From: Symsagittifera roscoffensis
Lineage: Eukaryota; Xenacoelomorpha; Acoela; Convolutidae
Assembly: GCF_963678635.1 (NCBI RefSeq)
Contig: NC_087064.1
Span: 82,515,847-82,579,846 of the forward strand
Direction: 5' to 3'
DNA length: 64,000 nucleotides
Shown here: positions 1 to 9,800 of the stretch, piece after piece
Layout: each line of letters opens with the position of its first letter
How positions within the stretch are numbered: position 1 is the first letter of the stretch
Made by a program: the position numbers and the translations under genes
The notes under the pieces: generated by a model
Database searches by the model: none
What the model saw: the letters and a program-made list of their open reading frames with translations, nothing else
What the model was told of the DNA's origin: nothing

Positions 1-137
1 ACGATGCATGAGAAAATGATGGAGCTTGAGCCTCTCTTGGAAGCCTCGGGGGAGCGTAACCTCAGGAGCATTGAAATCACCCATTAGCGCAAACGGTGTG
101 GTATCCAGATCACAAGAACCTTTGCCTGGTGTGGGAT

Positions 138-854
138 ATGGAAGAAATCCGGTCGATCGGACTACCGGATCACCGACAGAAGGTGACGATCTTGGTAGTG
201 AGTACGATCTTGGCTCTGAGATGGATAGAAGAGAATATAACGAAGTATCGGGAAGCGGGGACGCCAACGGCAGAGTCAATATACGCGATAGACTACAGTA
301 GGAGACTCGAGTTGTTTGAGACTGCGTGCAAGGTATTCGCCATACCAACGGAAGTCAGACATGTCTGGAGCCGTTTGAGGTACTTCCCATGGTTTCGGGC
401 GACGCTGACGTCCTGGTTGTACATGACAACGAAAGATCACATGAAAAAACATCCAAAGGAGTATCGACAGTTCCAGGCCGAGATTGGGCCGGAAGCTTTC
501 AAGAGACCCCTGTTAACCCATCGTAATGCAATCACAACAGGATGGAAGAGAGTGGGTAAAATGTCTAGAGACAATACCAAGGCGAGGGAATCGATACTAG
601 AGGAGGACCTGGCGAAGAACGTGAGCTTGAGCCTGCACAACTCCTTTTGTTTGAACCGGGAATCTAGGGTGAAGGCACTACCCAACCAAGCAAAGAGGTT
701 GCAAGAGCAAAGAGAATGGATGCGATCCTACGAACAGCTGAAGGCTTGGGAGGAGATTGTGATTAGCTCCGATGATGAAGAGGAACTGTTGAGACAGTTT
801 GCCGTATCTAGTACTTCAGGGTGTAGTACCTCCAAGGCGAAGAGTGCGAGATGA
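138..854 (+). CDS. Uncharacterised single-exon ORF, 238 aa
   Basis: I do not recognise this protein. The frame is open from position 76; the first in-frame ATG is at 138, and the frame ends with TGA at 852-854. The predicted protein is soluble, rich in Arg, Lys, Glu and Trp, with no signal peptide or transmembrane segment, and has an acidic patch (ISSDDEEELL) followed by a Ser-rich tail. The reading frame is clearly GC-richer than the DNA after it, which argues for real or recently real coding sequence. The window starts just upstream, so this may be the last exon of a longer gene (CCATTAG at 81-87 could be an acceptor) or part of a mobile element. A second overlapping frame (26-301) is probably a shadow. 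Confidence 0.4.
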   Translation: MEEIRSIGLPDHRQKVTILVVSTILALRWIEENITKYREAGTPTAESIYAIDYSRRLELFETACKVFAIPTEVRHVWSRLRYFPWFRATLTSWLYMTTKDHMKKHPKEYRQFQAEIGPEAFKRPLLTHRNAITTGWKRVGKMSRDNTKARESILEEDLAKNVSLSLHNSFCLNRESRVKALPNQAKRLQEQREWMRSYEQLKAWEEIVISSDDEEELLRQFAVSSTSGCSTSKAKSAR

Positions 855-2189
855 GTGGGTGGTTCGTATGGATCTTGAGTCTTGAGAGGGGAAAGGGGGC
901 TTGAGCGTGGATCCGGGTGAAACTTGGATTCACGAAAAAGAAGTTTTAACAAAGCAAATATTGTTATTAATATACTATATTTATTATATAAATCAAGATG
1001 CTGCATGACAATTTCCTGATTGAATAGGACAAAAGAAATTTTAAATGATTGGCTTGGAAAGCAAGAATTCAAGGGTGCAGGTGTGTGCAGATTTTGATTG
1101 CTGTTTAGCGATAGTGTGAAAATTTTACATGGCTGTGAATTTTGGGGTGTAGATAAGCTTAAGTCTGCTGCAAACTTCTGTAAATGACCACTGGCACTGT
1201 ATCTTGAGTAACACTCGGTTTCCTGGGACTCACTGGCAGAATACAGCACGCGATGAGGACATCGATCTCGAGTCCGGGGAGTATGTGCCAGTCGGTCATA
1301 TTCGGAAGTTTGACCTTGGGAGAAGCAAAAAAACACTTGATTTTGGAGTGAAATTTAATTTTTCAAAATTTCGAATGGAACCTGTCATGCACGATTTTCT
1401 CGCGATAACTGAAAATCAGAAAAGAGAAGTCAGAACGATCGAGTGACAATCGCGGGAAAGTTGCTAGAAAAATCAGTGGGAAATTGCTATTCGCAATTTC
1501 AGTAGCAATAATAATCGAGAGTAGAGCTGTCCCATCTGAAACAGAGACGAGCGCATTCCCACGAACTGGATTGTTGTGACTGGAGTACTATTATTAACTG
1601 GACCAGAGTGAACCTTAGGTGGAAAGGTGGACAGCTAGAGTGTCCCAATGGTTCACGAGAACTCACAGTCTAGAGTAAAAAACTTGTTTTGTTATTGAAA
1701 CTGACTAACATTAAACTCATCTTAGTTACTTTATTGATTCTTGAGTTGCTTACCGACTTATTTACTTCCTGGTTCTTGAGCGTGCTACAATGTGAGTACT
1801 AATTTAAATTTCTAGAGTGTTTTATAATTGTTATGTTGAGGTAAGGCGAGTTTTAGGTTGATCCATCTGAAATGGATCAAAGTTCCACTGTCTAATAAAA
1901 AGTGACTTAACGGATTGTTCCAACCCGGTTTTTAACGGCGTTCATGTATTTTGGGTATCTAGAGACCTAAGTATGGGGACGTTTCTAATTCTAGAGTGGG
2001 GGGATATTTTAGTAGTAGCCTTTAAGCTGTAATGGGTCGCAGTCTCATGTCACAAGCGAACCGAATTGGCTCCGACTGATTTGAGGTATAAAAACACAAG
2101 AGATAGTGTCCATGACTCTTGAGCCAATGGTTATAGGGCCTATTTTTCTTGAGCCTCATGTGTGACTGCAGTAGACGAATGTTACAAAA
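855..2189. other. Gene-free stretch with recurring CTTGAG and TCTAGAG motifs
   Basis: I see no convincing gene. Short ORFs on both strands around 728-1446 overlap each other and look like chance frames. CTTGAG occurs repeatedly (for example near 872, 878, 899, 1202, 1741, 1774, 2118 and 2150) and TCTAGAG four times between 1670 and 1995. This could be the untranslated or terminal part of a mobile element belonging with the upstream ORF, but I found no matching terminal repeats. Confidence 0.4.
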
Positions 2190-3075
2190 ACTTAAATTAT
2201 TTTAATTTAAAAATCTGAAATTCCCAACCCTGTAGTTAGGTCCTATCAGAGTACGGCTCTTTTCCAGTTCCCCCCCCCCCCTTGTTAAATTACAAAAAAG
2301 AGATGTTCAAAAATTGTTCACACGGCAATTTTCATGTTAGAAATGTTGTGAAAATTTGTTCAGCTGTTCACGCTGACACGTTTTAATGCAGTTTATAACA
2401 TTAAAAAGTATTTTAAAAAGACTTTCATGTATTGAATTTTAGAAAAAATGAAAGGGGGGACTGGAAAAGAGCCCAGAGTACTCTCAAGGATTGCGAATCT
2501 TGCCTCCAAATAGGACTGCTCAATTCTTTGTAGTTATCGAGATATGACGTTTTTTGTGATTTTTTCAAAAATTTTCAGAAAACTTAAATTATTATAATTT
2601 AAAAATCTGAAATTCCCAACCCTGTAGTTAGGTCCTATCAGAGTAATCTCAAAGATTTTGAATCTTGCCTCCAAATATGACTGTTGAAATTCTTGTAGTT
2701 TTTGAGATATAACGTTTTTTGTGACTTTTTCAAAAAAAATTTCAGAAAACTTATATTAATTTTTTTTTGCAAAATGTGAAATTCCCAACCATTTAGTTGG
2801 GTCTTGTCAGAGTAATCTCAAAGATTGCGAATCTTGCCTCCAAATAAGACTGCTCAATTCTTTGTAGCTATCGAGATATGACGTTTTTTGTGATTTTTTC
2901 AAAAATTTTCAGAAAACTTAAATTATTATAATTTAAAAATCTGAAATTCCCAACCCTGTAGTTAGGTCCTATCAGAGTACTCTCAAGGATTGCGAATCTT
3001 GCCTCCAAATATGACTACTCAATTTTTTGTATTTTTCGAGATAAGACGCTTTTTGTGATTTTTTATGAAAGTTTA
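2190..3075 (+). repeat. Tandem repeat array, ~165-bp unit
   Basis: About four to five units share the sequence order AAATCTGAAATTCCCAACC, then TAGTTAGGTCCTATCAGAGT, then GCGAATCTTGCCTCC, then GAGATATGACGTTTTTTG. The anchor GAATCTTGCC lies at about 2505, 2660, 2829 and 2994, giving spacings of 155-169 bp. Units differ by scattered substitutions. The first unit is interrupted by the element at 2255-2473. A related array in opposite orientation lies at about 20.8-21.5 kb. Confidence 0.85.
2255..2473. mobile_element. MITE-like element, 219 bp, with terminal inverted repeats and 8-bp target duplication
   Basis: The element begins GGCTCTTTTCCAGT followed by a run of C and ends with the exact reverse complement, preceded by a run of G. 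It is flanked by CAGAGTAC at 2247-2254 and again at 2474-2481, an 8-bp target-site duplication. The neighbouring tandem unit at 2973-2980 carries a single CAGAGTAC and so shows the empty site. There is no coding capacity, so it is non-autonomous. An 8-bp duplication fits hAT and some other DNA transposon superfamilies; the GG terminus is not the usual hAT start, so the superfamily is unassigned. Confidence 0.85.
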
Positions 3076-3140
3076 TATGACCCAGTTTTTTCGAAAATTT
3101 TCATTTTTTTTCCGGCTTTTTATGCTTTTTTGTTAGTGTT

Positions 3141-3179
3141 GTATCGCAAGTGGTGCAAAGCTCCGCTTCGCCTCTGTGT
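3141..3179 (+). repeat. Copy of the dispersed tail-hairpin module
   Basis: The stretch runs from GTATCGCAAG through GCTCCGCTTCGCCTCTGTGT. This copy has one stem change (GCAAAGC against GCTTCGC). The same module recurs many times in the window, usually marking the end of a repeat element. Confidence 0.8.
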
Positions 3180-3504
3180 ATAATCGACGCGACGTCTATT
3201 TGAAGAATAATATAAATAATTTTTAATGAAGTAAATAATTACACCTAAATTAAAACAAAACAATTAAATGCCTTATTCTTGTTGTCTTTATTGTTAGATC
3301 CGATATGGCAGGATTTTGTCTCAAACGGTACCGCACTAACCTGAACCAATCAACCATGATCAAATGATGTCAAAAATAAACAAATGTTTTATTTGCTTAT
3401 CAAAATTAAGTTAGAATACTGCTCATTTGCCTCATTTATCAAGAGTTGAACTTCAACATACTCCGGTAATATTTTTGTGACTATTCGTGTTTCTACGCTG
3501 CACA

Positions 3505-3849
3505 ATGAGTGTTCAGCCTTCAGAAACTGATAATCAAAGTATCGGATCGACTTCTTCGGATCTCCTGGAAGAACCCAAATTGCGATTACGGTCCAATTCA
3601 TTCTCGGAGAATCGAGGGAACATCGCTTATTTGGCAGAGTCGGAGAAATTAAAGGTCGAAATTGAAATTTTGAAAGGCGAGCGTGATAAACTTAGAAATG
3701 AAGTTCAGAGTTATTTAAATAATCAAACTGAAACTGAGCAGTCGGCTAATCTATTTGGGTTTTCTTACGAGCCTAATACGCAGCTAATGAAGTGTGTTTT
3801 GGAGCGAAGCAAAGTCAAGATGAACCAAATGCTTTTTTATTTTGAAAAG
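3505..3849 (+). CDS. GRAMD4: GRAMD4-like exon 1 (residues 1-115)
   Basis: Starts at ATG (ACAATGA) and ends at FEK before donor GTAAGT, phase 0. It encodes a Ser-rich head and a heptad-like coiled coil (KLKVEIEILKGERDKLRNEV). The frame is open further upstream, but only through a GTG at 3487, so ATG 3505 is preferred. About 60 bp upstream is probable 5' UTR; I see no clear promoter. Confidence 0.88.
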
Positions 3850-6800
3850 GTAAGTGGGAACCCAGCTAGCGATTTCTACAGATTTGTCTAATTACTAACA
3901 ATTCGGTTTGTTGTTTTACAGGACGATAACAAAAAGCCGAGCGAAGTTGGTAAGCATTTCATCTAAGTTTCGAATGAAAGGCCCACAATTAATTAATCTG
4001 TAAGACAGCCATTGACTGCTAGATTTAAGAAGGAAGTAAAAACTGATAGAAGAAACTGTTATTATTTATAGTCAAAACAATTGTTCAAATTGGTACTTTT
4101 ATATTTGATTCGAATAACAATCTAGTACTGTTTCTCAGCTGTGTCGAATCGTTCTCGGCTTGCAAAAGAAGAATTACACGAAGATTTATCAGCCCAGAAG
4201 TTGAAAGAGAATATTCTGCGTGTGAGAACTGCTCTGGTTCCATTCTCACTACTACTCTCTAATCTATCATATGTATCTAGCTGGAACAACCCCATCATAT
4301 CAATCAATGCAATGGGAGTTTACTTCTATCTCGTCTACAATCAGAAACTCCTCATTGCGCTTTATGCCATTTTGCTTTTCTTCTTTACTCTGTCCTATGT
4401 TGTTAAGTGTGGATACAAAGTTACATCTATGTTCGGTTAGTAGTTTGAATACCATATTTTCAGTGGTAGTAATATGCCCTATCAAAAAATTATGACTTGA
4501 ACACCCGATACGCATCGCATCAATAAGTACCCAGTCACGTAGCATAATTCACGGGCGATTATATAACAGCAAGCAACAAACCAATGGCGTTTGAATTAAA
4601 TTGATATCTCATTTTCATTACCATTGCGTTAAGCAAGGGTATTCAAATCGGGTACTAGACTTTTTTCCCGTAAATAACTTTAGGCGCAGAATGGTCAAAT
4701 GGTAAAAAAGTACATGATTGCTTAAGAACTTGGTAACTGTATTAGCTCATTGCAGTTACAACGCGCCATTTAGTTGTGTTACGTCTAGAGTTGCAACCGA
4801 TTTTTGTAAGGAGTCCAAAATTTTTGTTACACATTCGGCACTTAAATCGGTCGGCTTATTTTCCTAACGCTTTTTTCGATGCAATTTTTTTTAAAGGCCA
4901 AAAAAGTGTTTATAGGCACTCTTTGGAAAATTTTGACAAAAAATAACGTTTTTTGGCGCGCGCTCCCCCCTTAAAGTAAGTATAAATTGGTGCCGAAAGC
5001 GCCTTTAGAAAATTTTTAGGCTCCGTCACCAAATATGGATATCTCAAAATAATACAAAGGAGGGACCCTTTGGGTCGGCAGGGGGTCGAATCCCTGAGAA
5101 GGGGGGCGTCCGCCCTCCTAAATCCGCCCCCGTGGAGTAGGAATAACTAGGGAGCAGGCTTTCATTACAGCGCAACATTCTGCCAAAAAGCGTCCAGCAA
5201 GATCGTGTTTCTTTGCCACCGGAATTGAGCCTTTACTTTACTTGCGGGAGCAACTGACTTGTAATCGGAAACTATACTTTTCCCCGTAAACAACTTTTCT
5301 TACACATTCAGCTGATATGCTCAATTCTGCTCGCATACTCAATACTCAAATAAAGTGAAAAAAAGTTGAGAAAATTTCAAGTTTTCCATTTTTTATTTTT
5401 TTGATTAACAAAATTGGCTCAAAAATTTGTTGGTTTTTGTTGTACGTTCGACTTTTTTGTGCATATAAAATAGTCCGTTAGTTTTTACACATTGTTTCGT
5501 TCAGTTCTTTTTTTTCGATTTTTTTTTTCGATATTTGATTTTTGAATTTTTTTCTCATTAGATTCTAAATGATAATTTTGTTTCTTTTAGCCATTTCATT
5601 TGAAAAATAAAGACCAACCAAGCCTGAAGTATTTTTTCCGGTTAAAAGTTTTTTTTAAAATTTTTATCTTATATCTTTTATTTTTTTATTAGATAAATGT
5701 TATCTTGTGAAAATTGATCATCTAAAAACTTTTTACTTTTCTGATTTTTTTAGTAGAGAAACAACTAAGGTTTTGGGTAAAGTCCACTTTTTTCGTGCCG
5801 CGTCAGTATAGCAAATTCATTCAATATCAAATACGTACCTCCAGCTTTAGCTGGGGCCCCTTTATCGAGACATACAAAAATTTTGGTCCACCTAGTTCTT
5901 CTCATATTTTTTTCGACTTAAGTTTTGTTTTTGATGTTTGTGTTGCATCGCAAGAAGTGCGAAGCTCCGCTTCGCCTCTGTGTAAAAAATTGTCTTTGAA
6001 TACTTAATTTTTACTTCAGTTTTTAGATGACCCTGAGATCATAGTAGAACCAAAGCAAGTCTTCCGCGACAAAGTCCGAAACGTACTGAGCGCTGTGATG
6101 AAAATACAGACAGAGGGTGGTTTTGTAGCAGATGCGTTGGAAAAGACGATCAGTTTCTACCAATGGGAGGATGTTGAAGGCTGCAAACGTTTGGTGATAG
6201 CTCTATCGGCTAAAATAGCAGGACTTATCTTTCTGCCAAACGGTGTCGCTCAGCAGATCGCTTTGTGTCTATTTGGTTTCATATTCTTCATTGAAAGACC
6301 TCTCTTTCAAAGATTCCCAAGGCTGAAGAAGAAGTTCTCATTTGCATCAAAATTGTGGTCTAGGCTGCCGAACCGGGCTGAAAAAGAACAAAGGTTGGCT
6401 AGATTTGACAGTTTTTACTGCATTTTGGTATCATAAAAAGTTTGTTGTTTGAGATCCGGTAAGTGGAAAACATGGAAAAAAATCCATATTCCATGAAATT
6501 TTTTCTAGTTCATAAGTGGTGCTTTGGTTATTTGTTCAATCATAAGATTGTTATTACCCTTGCGATGAGCAAAGGTATTGCAATCGGGTACTAGAATTTT
6601 TTCCGTAATTATTTTGTTCTCTGGACGCATCTAGACTCATTCATCTACCGGACCTTTATGTTGCAACAGACATAATTTGAGCATTTTCGCATTTTAAATA
6701 TACGGTCTCGTCGAATTTTTATGTTGCTTTAAATTTAAACAACTCAATTTGTTGAAATTTCATTTTCTCATTTTGCATTTTTCCGACTTTTTTTATATCG

Positions 6801-9800
6801 CATTTTTTCCCGTTTGATTAAGCTCAGCTTCAGCCCTGTGTGTTAATTTTGCAGCGATTTATAAGAACCGAGTTTTGAACATTGGTGTATTTGTTCAGGC
6901 GCATTGCCCAGACACGAGAAGAAGCATTTCTCATACACGATTTAGATTCAGCCTCACTCCTCAGTCTAGCAGAGTCAAGTAGAACTCAGAGGAGTCGCAA
7001 TGCCTCCCGAGAACGTCCATCGGCGAGTGCGTCTAACGAAATGGGCTCCGACCATCCCAGGATAATCCGAAGCGACCAAGCTGGAACATTGCAGAATTCG
7101 AGTAACACAGAAGTTGGATCACCGTCTTCATCAAGACGGAATACTTCGAATATCAGGGAGATTTTGAAAATCAACAGTTCGCTGAAAAAATTGCTGGAAA
7201 TGTATCAAATTGACGACCAGCCGATCCCACAGTTTGCGGAAGGGCTTGGATGCTACTACAGTCAACGGTTAGTTAATTATTAGCTGTAAGTGGACGAAGT
7301 GAATTTTTATTCATGTTCAGCATTTTTTAGCGCTTAATATTGAATTTTACAGGTATTGACTTTTTATTTCTTTTCGAGATTACTATGAATTTCTTCGCTC
7401 AATGAAATTACTCTCTGCTTTAAAAAAAAATTTAAATTGACAGTAAAAACTCTCAATGTCTTAAATTCGAAAATAGATTTTAATTTTAGATTTATCGGCT
7501 GAATGAAAAATTTACCTTTGGACGCAGCTTTCTCATGTCGGATTTTAAGACTAAAAAGATTTATCATAAACAATCTTTGAAAGAGTTGTCGGCTATGTGT
7601 TTCATTGTGTGCTTTCAATTATACACTCAAATTTTAAAAGTGTTCAAGAACCGTGTACTGTTTTGAAGTTTTTAGTTTGAAACAAATCCGTAGTTAAAGA
7701 GTTAACTGTTTCAGTTTTTGTCTCCCGAGGTAAGAAAGTGTAAGTGTGCGTGCTGCGCTGTTGAGAACCTGCGTGGATGTTTTAAAGCAGAATGTTCATG
7801 AGGTCTCTAGCTTATTTACGTTCTGGCCATGATGATTTTTGGGAATTTGTACACTAGCGAGCTTGAGAGCGTAGTGTATTAGTACGAACCTTCTTTTTTT
7901 CCAAAAGTAACACGCAAATAAAAGTGTTCGTTAAAAGTGTTCATTTATTTGGCCGCACTTTTGGTAGAATCACGATATGAAGCATTCGAAATTTCATTGC
8001 ATCTGTTCTATGCTTTGTTTGTGGCCAGTGTTTGTTATTTATTAAGCGTCCGAGGCTGTGGTTAATGGGGGAGACTTAAAATCTCTAGGTTGCAGATCAA
8101 ATCCGAGACTTAGCCGAATTTTTACTAATTCGAGGCTTATTTCTAATTTTTCTTATTACATTTTATAGAGCTGCTTTTTTGTCGTGTTTTCGCTAGTGTT
8201 TGCGAAGCAGTGGTATATTAGGAATTGACATTTTTTCTGGCCCAATTCACAATTAAGAGTGCTCATTTGGTGACTCTTTTGCTCTATATAATTGGAAATT
8301 AACTAGCATTTTTTGCATCTGCTTTATTGGTTACTTTTGTTTGTATACTTCCATGCATTAGTTTTATTTGTCAAAGGCTCAATGGGCGGCTACTCGCGTA
8401 TTTTCGGCGAAGTGGCCGCTCGGTAAATACTAAAACTTTATTTAATGCCGATTGTGTTTCTCGGCATTAATTTTTGAATTGAATTTCAATGTTTTGTCAA
8501 TACTTTTTTCTCGACTCATTTTTTTTTCTATTCGCTAGCTTGCCATTCTACGATTGATCGATGTGTAAATTTTTTTTGATTGATGGTTTTGAAGTTTCTA
8601 ATTTGTTTTTTCATTCTTTCTGTAGTCACAATAAACCAATGAATGGGCGCTATCTTTATTTTTTTTACAGCTGTCATAATCAAATAGTTCATGATTTGAA
8701 TTGTTTTAATTTTTCTTAAAAAAAAATCCCGTTTTTACAAATAATTTTCAAGTGTGCCAGATAAAAGCTGGATTGTGCCATATCTTCAAATACGTCTCGA
8801 AGTTTTAAATTTTTTTCACTTGTTCACCTACTTTTGTATTGCAAGTGTTGCGAAGCTCCGCCCTGTGTTAAGACTTGAAGAATCCCGTTGTCATATCCAG
8901 GTATGTGCGGACTTTGAATGGACGAGAGCGGTAATTCTAATATGTAAAGGCGTCGATCAATTGATTCACCTGTTTGATTGAAAAGTATAATTGAAGGGCT
9001 GGAAGAGAGGATCACAAGAATTGAAAAAAGTCTAGTTAAGACCATTTATGGAGGTAGTTCGATAGCGGCGATGCAACAAAAACAATTGGTATCAGATTTT
9101 TGGATATCAAAATAAAAATAATGTTCAGTTCTGGTCAAACGGTGCTGTTTCGGGTGTTATAAAGAAATTTTGGGGGACGCAATTTTCCTCGAACACGAGA
9201 TAAGTTGTTTTGTGCGTATACGTATCACCATGCAGAAGAGGGTTGAACCTCTCAGAACGTAATTTTTTGGTCCAATGACAGCTGCGACAATATTCAAATA
9301 AGGGCTTTTTGCTTGAAAGATTAATTTGATGCAGTATCGGATGATACAAGTTTTAGAAATTTTAGCGTTTTAAATTTAATTTATTTTTAATGGGGTGAAA
9401 AATTACTCTTTTTGAGTAAAGAATGAGGCTGGAAAATAGACTTTTGGTTAACGTTTCCAAAAAAATGTCGACAAGTTGTTTGTTTGTTGTTCAAAATTCA
9501 CGGCAGCTTTTGCGTTACTTCAAAAGCAACATTTCTCGAATGTGCGTTAAAGTCAAAGTAGGTCTATTTTTTTTGTTGAAGATAAAGTGCTGATTTAAAT
9601 TATCCGGGCAAAACGGACAATTTTTCTCGTTTCTCGCGTTTTTCTCAAATGCGGTAAAGATAGACAAAAAGGGAAGATAACAAAATTTGCTGAGAATTTC
9701 ACCAGAATTTATATAGTGCAATTTATTTTGCAAAAATTGGAACCAAAATTATGCTAAAAAGGGTAATTTTGTCGTTTTTAGTTAGAAAAATTTATGCTGA

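Noticed and set aside
728-1336. 202-aa minus-strand ORF
   Set aside because: Ser/Leu-rich frame without motif, overlapping the plus-strand ORF and a second frame at 1204-1446; composition fits a chance frame.
1580-2160. LTR of a retrotransposon downstream of the first ORF
   Set aside because: No second copy of the sequence, no TG...CA boundaries with a target duplication, and no reverse transcriptase in between.
8044-8110. Possible functional tRNA gene
   Set aside because: The tRNA-like stretch has a degenerate B box, lacks a proper acceptor stem and is embedded in a repeated SINE body; the same holds for the other tRNA-like segments.
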